Both the position numbers and the translations under genes were made by a program. Positions 26,003 through 34,275 of a stretch of 34,275 nucleotides of DNA are shown here, piece by piece. Under the pieces are notes generated by a model that worked only from the letters and a program-made list of their open reading frames with translations, made no database searches and was not told the DNA's origin. Location of the stretch: assembly GCA_016744475.1 (NCBI GenBank), contig JADGEH010000049.1, positions 1 to 34,275 of the forward strand, read 5' to 3'. The DNA is from Thiotrichales bacterium (GTDB lineage: Bacteria > Pseudomonadota > Gammaproteobacteria > Beggiatoales > Beggiatoaceae). Position 1 is the stretch's first letter; every line of letters starts with the position of its first letter.

Positions 26003-26052
26003 ATGAAGTGAAGCGCGGATTCTACTAAAACGGTGAGGTAAAATCCAGGCTT

Positions 26053-26505
26053 TTATGATTTTTTCTGTTCGGGGGCACGGGTCATTAAGCGTACTTTGAT
26101 GCCGTTGCCTTGTAGATAGGCCATGAATTCGAGCACTTTGCCGTAAGCGACGTGCTGATCGCCGCTGAGCACGATGGGGCGCTGTGGCTGTTGGCGGGAG
26201 ATGAGCAGGATGTAAGCGCCTAGCTCGGCGAGTTGATCGGTGCCGTAGGGCTGATCAAAATAGTCGTTGTCTGCATCGCTGAGTAAGTATTGGCCTTGTT
26301 GGGTGATTTTGATTAATAGTGGCATTTGGGTGTCGGTGTCTAGGGCTTGGGCGGCGATTTCAGGCAGTTCTACGTCTACGCCTTCAAATTTCATCATCGG
26401 GGATGTGACCATGAAGATGATGAGCAGCACGAGCATGACATCAATGTAGGGGACGAGGTTCATTTGCGCTTGTAAGCGTCGATGGCGGTGTGCATTGCGT
26501 GGCAT
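26053..26505 (-). CDS. ExbD/TolR family inner-membrane protein
   Basis: The 150-residue protein starts MPRNAHRHRRLQAQMNLVPYIDVMLVLLIIFMVTSPMM: a basic cytoplasmic end and one membrane helix with the conserved Asp (YIDVMLVLLIIF) of proton-driven ExbD/TolR, then a periplasmic domain. A longer frame to 26751 only translates the palindromic element C, so I reject it. TolR works with TolQ in envelope division, ExbD with ExbB in energising TonB; no partner gene is in the window, so the assignment stays open. TolR is somewhat favoured by length. Confidence 0.88.
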   Translation of the reverse strand: MPRNAHRHRRLQAQMNLVPYIDVMLVLLIIFMVTSPMMKFEGVDVELPEIAAQALDTDTQMPLLIKITQQGQYLLSDADNDYFDQPYGTDQLAELGAYILLISRQQPQRPIVLSGDQHVAYGKVLEFMAYLQGNGIKVRLMTRAPEQKKS

Positions 26506-26571
26506 GGTGGGGGACTCGGTGCGATGTGGTAGGGAATGATGAGGTGTTGATGGGGTAGGGTTGAATTTTTC

Positions 26572-26734
26572 TAAGAGCCTATACGAAGATGGGGAATCGA
26601 AGCGAAAATTCGCCATTTTGAGGCAGGTTTTTCGGTTTTTTAAGGCGAATAGCCAGCGTGTAACGAAAAAAAGCGGAAAACCTGACCAAAAGGGCGGATT
26701 TGCAGCCGATGATCCCGTTTTCGTATAGGCTCTA
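26572..26734. mobile_element. ~160-bp palindromic MITE-like element, copy C
   Basis: AGAGCCTATACGAAGATGGG to TTTTCGTATAGGCTCT, near-identical to copies A and B, flanked by TA (26572-26573, 26733-26734). It lies 69 bp upstream of the ExbD start and probably separated it from an upstream region. Confidence 0.85.
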
Positions 26735-26825
26735 AAACGTGCAGGGTTCATAATGCCTCAATCATGGGTGTGCTGGGTTACAATAAGCGGCTATATGAGA
26801 TCGCAATGATCTATTTATCGGCGTT

Positions 26826-26921
26826 TTTAGGCTCTGTTGGCATTCCACATGTCAACAAAGCCTAAAGTCTATACGAAGAGGGGCTTTGCAGTCGATGCCC
26901 TCGTTGTCATGTAGACACTTA
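26826..26921. repeat. 17-bp inverted repeat followed by a remnant of the palindromic element
   Basis: TTTAGGCTCTGTTGGCA (26826-26842) and its near complement (26850-26866) form a hairpin. Directly after it, 26864-26921 keeps the ends of a palindromic element (AAGTCTATACGAAGAGG ... CATGTAGACACTT) with its middle deleted. This is the leader region of hom. Confidence 0.6.
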
Positions 26922-26943
26922 ACATAAAAGGAAACAAGAACAC

Positions 26944-28260
26944 ATGTTAGACCCTGTCAAGGTGGGTATTTTGGGCTTGGGCACCGTCGGCGGCGGTGTG
27001 GTGAATGTTTTACAGCGTAATGCGAAAGAAATTGCTAACCGCGCTGGGCGTGGCGTGCAGGTGACTCATGCCAGTGTGCGTGATGTGAGTAAACCACGTT
27101 CGTGTCCAACTGATGGCATTGTGCTGTCTGAACAGCCCACAGACATTGTAAACCGAGATGATATTGAGGTGGTTCTTGAGTTAATTGGCGGCACCACGCG
27201 GGCGTATGATTTGGTGATGAAAGCCATCGCTAATGGTAAACATGTGATTACCGCAAATAAAGCGCTGATTGCGCTGCACGGTAATGAGATTTTTGCTGAA
27301 GCGCAAAAAGTGGGCGTGAATGTCGCGTTTGAAGCGGCAGTGGCAGGCGGCATTCCTATTATCAAGGCCATTCGTGAAGGTTTAAGCGGCAATAAAATCA
27401 ATTGGTTGGCGGGCATTATTAACGGCACCACTAATTTTATTTTGACCGAAATGCGTGAAAAAGGCCGTGATTTTAATGATGTCTTAAAAGAAGCCCAAGC
27501 TTTAGGCTATGCGGAAGCTGACCCGACGTTTGATATTGAAGGCATTGATGCGGCGCATAAGTTGACGATTTTAAGCTCGATTGCGTTTGGTGTGCCGCTG
27601 AATTTTGAGGCGACTTATACTGAGGGCATCACTAAAATCGAACGTTTAGACGTTGAGTATGCCGAGCAATTTGGTTATCGCATCAAGCATTTAGGTTTTG
27701 CTCGCTGCACGGATAACGGGGTGGAAATGCGCGTGCATCCGACCTTGATTCCTGCCAGCCGCCTTATCGCCAATGTGAACGGCGTGATGAATGCGGTGTT
27801 GGTGAATGGCGATGCGGTAGGGCCGACTTTGTATTACGGCGCGGGGGCGGGTTCTGAACCTACCGCATCGGCGGTGGTGTCGGATTTGGTGGAAGTAGTG
27901 CGTACCTTGACGGTGGACCCCGAAAACCGCGTGCCTCATTTGGCTTTCCAACCGGGTAGTATTGCGCAAAAAGTCCGTTTTCTGCCGATGGATGAAGTGG
28001 TGACTGCTTATTATTTGCGCTTGTTAGCGGATGATCGCCCTGGCGTGTTAGCGGAAGTTGCTCGCATTTTAAGTGAAACGGGTATTAGCATTGAGGCCGT
28101 CTCGCAAAAAGAACCGCCTGAAGGTGTCAATCAAACGGATGTGGTGTTGCTTACTCATAAAGTAAAAGAAAAACATCTTAACGAAGCGATTAAACGCATT
28201 GAAGCCTTGCAGAGCATTAAAGGTGCGGTGAAAAGAATTCGTGTAGAAAGCCTACATTAA
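26944..28260 (+). CDS. hom: Homoserine dehydrogenase
   Basis: The 438-residue protein has VGILGLGTVGGGVVNVL (NAD(P) site), GKHVITANKALIA, AVAGGIPIIKAIREGL, INGTTNFILTEM (catalytic region), YAEADPTFDIEGIDAAHK, and a C-terminal ACT domain (LADDRPGVLAEVARILSETGIS). It reduces aspartate semialdehyde to homoserine for threonine and methionine synthesis; the ACT domain allows threonine feedback. It is monofunctional (no aspartokinase domain). AAAGGAAAC precedes ATG. Confidence 0.95.
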   Translation: MLDPVKVGILGLGTVGGGVVNVLQRNAKEIANRAGRGVQVTHASVRDVSKPRSCPTDGIVLSEQPTDIVNRDDIEVVLELIGGTTRAYDLVMKAIANGKHVITANKALIALHGNEIFAEAQKVGVNVAFEAAVAGGIPIIKAIREGLSGNKINWLAGIINGTTNFILTEMREKGRDFNDVLKEAQALGYAEADPTFDIEGIDAAHKLTILSSIAFGVPLNFEATYTEGITKIERLDVEYAEQFGYRIKHLGFARCTDNGVEMRVHPTLIPASRLIANVNGVMNAVLVNGDAVGPTLYYGAGAGSEPTASAVVSDLVEVVRTLTVDPENRVPHLAFQPGSIAQKVRFLPMDEVVTAYYLRLLADDRPGVLAEVARILSETGISIEAVSQKEPPEGVNQTDVVLLTHKVKEKHLNEAIKRIEALQSIKGAVKRIRVESLH

Positions 28261-28325
28261 ACAATATTCGCTGGTGTGGGATGAAATTTCTTCAATCAAT
28301 ATCCCACGCAGACTCGCAAAAAGTC

Positions 28326-28428
28326 TATAGAGACATTATATCCGTTATTAAGACTGCCAGTCCTTGAAGGACTGGCAGTCTTGGGTTTGGCTGTATCGTA
28401 AGCCTATAAATGATGTATTTTAGATATA
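28326..28428 (+). mobile_element. 99-bp MITE, copy 3, between hom and polA
   Basis: 28328-28426 between TA at 28326-28327 and 28427-28428. It differs from copies 1 and 2 at about ten positions but keeps the length, the ends and a now perfect internal palindrome (AAGACTGCCAGTCC...), so it is older. The hairpin could also terminate hom. Confidence 0.9.
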
Positions 28429-28483
28429 CTGCGCACCACTGGCACACCGCTTTAACCCCGCTGTTTGACTGGAATCCCCTCTC

Positions 28484-31204
28484 ATGTTTAATCCCGAAAA
28501 TACCCTGTATTTGGTGGATGGTTCGGCGTATTTGTATCGCGCTTTTCATGCCATGCCCGACTTAAGAAATACCGCAGGCCAACCCACAGGGGCGGTCTAT
28601 GGCATTACTAATATGCTGCGCCGTTTGTTAAAGGAATATCATCCGCTCTATGCGGCGGTGGTGTTTGATGCTAAAGGTAAAACTTTTCGGGACGAATTAT
28701 ATCCTGAATACAAAGCCCAACGTCCGCCAATGCCCGATGATCTGCGAGAACAAATTGAACCGATTCATTCTATTGTGCAATCGATGGGTTTTCCTTTGTT
28801 AATTGAAACGGGCGTGGAAGCCGATGATGTGATGGGCACTTTAGCCCAGCAAGCACAACAAGCGGGTATGAATACATTAATTTTCACGGGTGACAAAGAC
28901 ATGGCGCAATTGGTCAATGCCCAGATTGAACTGGTGGATACCATGAAAGATACCCATTTAGATAAAACTGGCGTAGAAGAAAAATTTGGCGTACCGCCTT
29001 CACTGATGATTGATTATTTAGCTCTGATGGGGGATACCTCAGACAATGTACCAGGTGTGCCTAAAGTCGGCCCTAAAACAGCCGTTAAATGGTTAAAAGA
29101 ATGGAGTTCTTTAGAAGCTGTTATTCAAAATGCGGATAAAATCAAAGGTAAAGTCGGCGAAAACCTGCGCCACTCTTTAGAACAACTGGCTTTATCTCAA
29201 CAATTAGTCACTATCAAATGCGATGTTCCCTTAAGCTACACCGCTTCAGACTTAAAATATGGCCAGCCCGATAAAACCCAGTTAAGCAGTTTATATCAAA
29301 CGCTCGGTTTTAAAAGCTGGTTGGCTGAGTTATCTGATACTCCACAAGCCATCATTGAAACAGAGAGTGCGGCTCATATTGAATCACATTATGAAACCCT
29401 ATTAACTCAAACCGATTTTGAACGTTGGTTAGAAAAATTAAATAAAGCACTCCTGTTTTCTATTGATACAGAAACCACCAGTTTGAATTATATGCAGGCT
29501 GATTTAGTGGGGATTTCTTTTGCGGTTGAAAATGAACAAGAGGTGATGATTGAAGCGGCTTATGTGCCTTTGACACATGATTATTTAGGCGTTCCTGCAC
29601 AGTTAGATCGAGATGAAGTCTTACAAGCCCTGAAGCCTTTATTGGAAAACCCTGAAAAACTCAAAATTGGGCAGCACATTAAATATGATGCGCACATTTT
29701 TCGACATTACGGGATTCACCTTCAAGGTATGGCCTTTGACACCATGTTGGAATCTTACATATTAGACAGCACAGCGACTCGTCACAATATGGATTCCTTA
29801 GCCAAAAAATATTTAAACCGTGAGACGATTCATTTTGAAGATATTGCAGGCAAAGGTAAAAAACAACTGACCTTTAATCAAATTGATTTAGAACAAGCGG
29901 CTCCTTATGCCGCAGAAGATGCAGACATCACTTTGCAATTGCATCAACATTTATACACAAAACTACAAGCCATACCCGAATTAGATAAAATTCTGCATGA
30001 GATTGAAATGCCTTTAGTGCCTGTGTTAGAAAACATGGAATATATGGGGGTATGTATTGATGCCGATAAACTCCATCAACAGAGTAAAGAAATCGCTGAG
30101 CGTTTACAGCAATTAGAACAAGAAGCCTATGCAATGGCAGGAGAAGAGTTTAACTTAAGCTCACCCAAACAATTGCAAGCCATTTTATTTGAAAAACTAC
30201 AATTACCCGTATTAAAGAAAACGCCTAAAGGTCAAGCCTCTACCGCAGAAGAAGTGCTGCAAGAATTGGCCTTAGATTATCCGCTGCCCAAATTATTAAT
30301 GGAACACCGCAGCTTAAGCAAACTCAAATCCACCTATACCGACAAATTGCCAGACCAAATCAATCCCAAAACACAGCGCATCCACACTTCGTATCATCAA
30401 GCCGTTGCCGCGACCGGGCGCTTGTCGTCGTCTGATCCCAATTTGCAAAATATTCCGATTCGTACTGAAGAAGGGCGGCGCATTCGCCAAGCCTTTATCG
30501 CACCTCAAGGCTATCAACTCTTGGCGGCGGATTACTCGCAAATCGAATTGCGCATCATGGCGCATTTATCCGGCGATGCGGGCTTGCTCCACGCCTTTGC
30601 CAATGATTTAGACGTTCACAAAGCCACGGCGGCAGAAGTGTTTGGAATTGAACTGGATAAGGTCACAAAAGAACAACGCCGCAGTGCGAAAGCCATCAAT
30701 TTTGGTTTGATTTACGGCATGTCCGCTTTTGGTTTAGGCAAGCAATTAGGCGTGAGTCGCAGCGTGGCACAAGACTATGTGGATCAATACTTTGCGCGTT
30801 ATCCTGGGGTCAAGCTGTACATGGACAGCACGCGCCAATTAGCCCACGAGCAAGGCTATGTAGAAACCGTCTTTGGACGGCGTTTATATTTACCCGAAAT
30901 TGGCTCGCGCAACGCGCAACGCCGCCAATATGCCGAGCGCACGGCGATTAACGCGCCGATGCAGGGCACCGCAGCCGACATCATCAAACGCGCCATGTTG
31001 GCGGTGCAACAGTGGATTGATAGCGCTTCATTAGATGTAAAAATGCTCATGCAAGTGCATGATGAACTGGTGTTTGAAATTGCTGATGGTGATGTTAAAG
31101 CCGCAAAAGCCAAGATTTGTGCGTTGATGATGGGCGCGGGTGATTTATCCGTGCCCTTGTTGGTGGAAGCTGACAGCGGACAGAATTGGGATGAAGCGCA
31201 TTAG
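28484..31204 (+). CDS. polA: DNA polymerase I
   Basis: The 906-residue protein has all three domains. 5'-3' exonuclease: [49 protein letters not shown]. Proofreading 3'-5' exonuclease: [13 protein letters not shown], with [13 protein letters not shown] and [13 protein letters not shown], all acidic residues kept. Polymerase: [33 protein letters not shown] (motif A), [20 protein letters not shown] (O-helix), [11 protein letters not shown] (motif C). It repairs DNA and removes RNA primers. Length and ends are normal. The ribosome site is weak. Confidence 0.97.
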   Translation: MFNPENTLYLVDGSAYLYRAFHAMPDLRNTAGQPTGAVYGITNMLRRLLKEYHPLYAAVVFDAKGKTFRDELYPEYKAQRPPMPDDLREQIEPIHSIVQSMGFPLLIETGVEADDVMGTLAQQAQQAGMNTLIFTGDKDMAQLVNAQIELVDTMKDTHLDKTGVEEKFGVPPSLMIDYLALMGDTSDNVPGVPKVGPKTAVKWLKEWSSLEAVIQNADKIKGKVGENLRHSLEQLALSQQLVTIKCDVPLSYTASDLKYGQPDKTQLSSLYQTLGFKSWLAELSDTPQAIIETESAAHIESHYETLLTQTDFERWLEKLNKALLFSIDTETTSLNYMQADLVGISFAVENEQEVMIEAAYVPLTHDYLGVPAQLDRDEVLQALKPLLENPEKLKIGQHIKYDAHIFRHYGIHLQGMAFDTMLESYILDSTATRHNMDSLAKKYLNRETIHFEDIAGKGKKQLTFNQIDLEQAAPYAAEDADITLQLHQHLYTKLQAIPELDKILHEIEMPLVPVLENMEYMGVCIDADKLHQQSKEIAERLQQLEQEAYAMAGEEFNLSSPKQLQAILFEKLQLPVLKKTPKGQASTAEEVLQELALDYPLPKLLMEHRSLSKLKSTYTDKLPDQINPKTQRIHTSYHQAVAATGRLSSSDPNLQNIPIRTEEGRRIRQAFIAPQGYQLLAADYSQIELRIMAHLSGDAGLLHAFANDLDVHKATAAEVFGIELDKVTKEQRRSAKAINFGLIYGMSAFGLGKQLGVSRSVAQDYVDQYFARYPGVKLYMDSTRQLAHEQGYVETVFGRRLYLPEIGSRNAQRRQYAERTAINAPMQGTAADIIKRAMLAVQQWIDSASLDVKMLMQVHDELVFEIADGDVKAAKAKICALMMGAGDLSVPLLVEADSGQNWDEAH

Positions 31205-31264
31205 AGGCTGTAGAATTTTAGGGGGAGTGTTGCTTAGGCAGGGTTATTCACTTAAGCGTGAAAC

Positions 31265-31314
31265 GGAGTGCGAAGCCGTAGCTTCGCATGTGCCAAGCTA
31301 CGGCTTGGCACTCC
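31265..31314. terminator. 50-bp palindrome between convergent polA and dgkA
   Basis: GGAGTGC.AAGCCGTAGCTT faces its complement with two mismatches; each half is itself a small hairpin. No strong T-run, but the position between convergent stops suits a bidirectional terminator or a REP-type repeat. Confidence 0.65.
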
Positions 31315-31315
31315 A

Positions 31316-31705
31316 CTAAGCCCCAAAAATCACCCCAAGCCACACAAACCCCGCCAAACATAACGACACAAACACCGCCGCCGAGGCCATATCCTTAGCA
31401 CGCCCAGCCAATGGGTGCTGCTGCTCGCCATGAATATCATCCACCACCGCTTCAATCGCCGAATTCAACAACTCCACGACCAACACCAGCGCCAAACAGC
31501 CAATCAAAGCCACCCGCTCCAAATGTGAATCGCCCAACCAAAAAGCCATCGGTACCAACACCAGCGACAACAACAACTCCTCACGAAACGCCGCCTCATG
31601 CCGCCACGCTGCCGACAAACCCGCGAACGAATACCCCGTTGCTCGTAATACACGTAACACCCCAGAACACCTCGCTTTCATTGCCATAGGTTCAACATTG
31701 TCCAT
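31316..31705 (-). CDS. dgkA: Diacylglycerol kinase
   Basis: 129 residues if the ATG at 31705 is used (AGGAG 9 bases upstream); the ATG at 31714 is too close to that site. The family pattern is clear: ATGYSFAGLSAAWRHEAAFREE, ELLNSAIEAVVDDI, HPLAGRAKDMASAAVFVSL, with three membrane helices. It phosphorylates diacylglycerol at the inner membrane to recycle lipid. Unrelated in function to the cas genes next to it. Confidence 0.93.
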   Translation of the reverse strand: MDNVEPMAMKARCSGVLRVLRATGYSFAGLSAAWRHEAAFREELLLSLVLVPMAFWLGDSHLERVALIGCLALVLVVELLNSAIEAVVDDIHGEQQHPLAGRAKDMASAAVFVSLCLAGFVWLGVIFGA

Positions 31706-31828
31706 ACAAAACATCTCCTAAAAAAACTACTTTATCAATGCGACCAAAGTGTAACATACTACAAAGTAAACCTTTTTTAATGGCAGAGCCTTATTCCAAA
31801 CACCAAAAAACACCCAGGATAGAATCAC

Positions 31829-33047
<1,219 letters not shown>

Positions 33048-33128
33048 CAAATCGCAAAAAGTCGCTATTTATTTGGTAGAAATTAACCGATTGATTTTTC
33101 GGTTCAAAATCATGAAGTTAAAGTTAGT
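33048..33128 (+). promoter_or_regulatory. CRISPR leader with IHF-like site
   Basis: AT-rich, 81 bp. AATCATGAAGTTA at 33108-33120 matches the IHF consensus WATCARNNNNTTR with one mismatch, 8 bases before the first repeat. A small inverted repeat AACCGA...TCGGTT lies at 33084-33104. Confidence 0.6.
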
Positions 33129-34073
33129 ATGTTCCCCACGCCTGTGGGGATGAACCGGGAAGCATGGCGGATATTGTAGTTTTCTAGGCGATGTTCCCCA
33201 CGCCTGTGGGGATGAACCGACTCCCGTTCTCTGGCGCTGACTACTGTGTAGATGTTCCCCACGCCTGTGGGGATGAACCGTTGGCGGTAATCAGAGGTAT
33301 GAACCGAGAACAATGTTCCCCACGCCTGTGGGGATGAACCGGATGTTCCTCATCATATCCGCATTGTTGTTTTATGTTCCCCACGCCTGTGGGGATGAAC
33401 CGCACCAGAGGATTTTCTGAGTCAAACGCCGAACATGTTCCCCACGCCTGTGGGGATGAACCGTGACTTATGGCTTCAAAAACGGCTGGCATCCTATGTT
33501 CCCCACGCCTGTGGGGATGAACCGCCGTGAGTTCTGGCGATATTGCGACTTCACTCATGTTCCCCACGCCTGTGGGGATGAACCGCTCATGCCCGCCTGC
33601 TGTACCGAAAAATCCGCATGTTCCCCACGCCTGTGGGGATGAACCGATGACCTGGTGAAAATTTTGGCCGAGGAAATAATGTTCCCCACGCCTGTGGGGA
33701 TGAACCGATAAAAATTGGCAGGCTGCGATGGGTTTATTGATGTTCCCCACGCCTGTGGGGATGAACCGTTGTTCTCCTTAATACACTGTTGAATCAACTT
33801 ATGTTCCCCACGCCTGTGGGGATGAACCGCGCTACACCGACGGCTGCGATGATCTGGATGAATGTTCCCCACGCCTGTGGGGATGAACCGTGCTGTCGAA
33901 CACAGGGCGGGCGACAATGCCTATGTTCCCCACGCCTGTGGGGATGAACCGGCCTGGGCACTCGCCCACGAAGCATTCTCCATATGTTCCCCACGCCTGT
34001 GGGGATGAACCGCCGATACAGGCGAAGAAAGCACCCATCCGATTATGTTCCCCACGCCTGTGGGGATGAACCC
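33129..34073 (+). CRISPR. Type I-E CRISPR array: 16 repeats, 15 spacers
   Basis: The repeat is 29 bp: AT + GTTCCCCACGCC + TGTGGGGATGAACCG, with a hairpin CCCCACG.CC.TGTGGGG. Units start at 33129, 33191, then every 61 bp to 34045. Spacers are 32 bp, except the first at 33 bp (33158-33190). All repeats are identical apart from the last, whose final base is C instead of G, marking the leader-distal end. So the leader is on the cas2 side and transcription is on the plus strand. Proteins read from this array are artefacts. Confidence 0.98.
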
Positions 34074-34104
34074 ATCCCCATCAGCAGATGTTGTAAAAGC
34101 TGAG

Positions 34105-34167
34105 TAGACTTGTCCAGACTTAAGCGCCGTAGCGAAAAGCAGTGGGATTGAGCGGCTTTGTTTGTAT
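34105..34167. mobile_element. Truncated copy of the GACTTG-type palindromic element
   Basis: TA then GACTTGTCCAGACTTAAGCG and GTAGCGAAAAGCAGTGGGATT match the left half of copy D (7255-7411). The right half is missing. Confidence 0.7.
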
Positions 34168-34246
34168 AGACAACATGAATCATTTATACGACTCAAGCCA
34201 TCCGCTTTAAGCTCTCCCATGTGTCACATCATGACCATTCAGTGAA

Positions 34247-34275
34247 GCCCCAAAGGGGCGTCATCTCTATAGCCT
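34247..34275. repeat. Start of another nested-palindrome unit, cut by the window edge
   Basis: GCCCCAAAGGGGC (34247-34259) followed by a TATAGCCT end matches the left arm of the units at 16084 and 16645. Confidence 0.7.

Noticed and set aside
26506-26751. N-terminal extension of the ExbD/TolR protein
   Set aside because: The extra residues are encoded by palindromic element C; the same peptide (ALKNRKTCLKMANFRFDS) appears at copy A, so it is repeat sequence.
33129-34073. Self-targeting spacers against genes in this window
   Set aside because: By eye I saw no spacer matching other parts of the window; this was not an exhaustive search.
33110-34220. Open frames on the minus strand over the array (repeats of VHPHRRGEH, FIPTGVGN, SSPQAWGT)
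   Set aside because: These are translations of the CRISPR repeat in three frames, a well-known artefact.

Overview
The window looks like a chromosomal segment of a gammaproteobacterium of moderate GC. The housekeeping genes (argD, argF, surE, thiG, hom, polA, dgkA) are of proteobacterial type. The bufferin operon and the very high load of short palindromic repeats would suit a Thiotrichales or Beggiatoa-like sulfur oxidiser, but that placement is inference only.

Layout. (1) 1-1423, minus strand: a two-gene unit of a Trypco1 protein and a trypsin-fold/TPR protein that runs off the left edge. (2) 1696-5067: a YqaA-type membrane protein, an exported pentapeptide-repeat protein with an Arg/Lys tail, and two tandem PfkB-family kinases, the second with altered catalytic motifs. 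(3) 5133-7992, minus strand: a bufferin-type copper-peptide operon (bufA, bufB/MNIO, bufC, bufD/DoxX) in which two palindromic elements lie between the peptide precursor and its maturation genes. (4) 8869-13024, plus strand: argD, argF, surE, thiG. (5) 13615-25973: a genomic island in the 3' end of tRNA-Leu(CAA). It is bounded by a 57-bp direct repeat and carries a truncated tyrosine integrase, an intact hsdM, an hsdS broken by a 99-bp MITE, an hsdR with an early amber codon, a large nuclease-like/SEC-C gene broken by the same MITE, a Y1 (REP-type) transposase with nested palindromes, a DUF1828/1829 protein, and an apparently intact toxin-antitoxin-SecB chaperone (TAC) module. (6) 26053-31705: an ExbD/TolR protein, hom, polA, dgkA. 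(7) 31829-34073: type I-E cas1 and cas2 with a 16-repeat CRISPR array but no cas3 or Cascade genes beside them.

Main theme. At least three families of short non-autonomous repeats have shaped the region. The 99-bp MITE (three copies) has perfect TA duplications; removing it on paper together with one TA restores the reading frame of two broken genes exactly. The ~160-bp palindromic family (five nearly full copies plus remnants) also sits at TA sites, and one copy appears to supply the stop codon of argF. The nested GGGGC/CCTAGG palindromes surround a REP-type transposase. The island reads as a decaying restriction island in which methylation and the chaperone-controlled addiction module survive while the restriction, specificity and integration functions are damaged.
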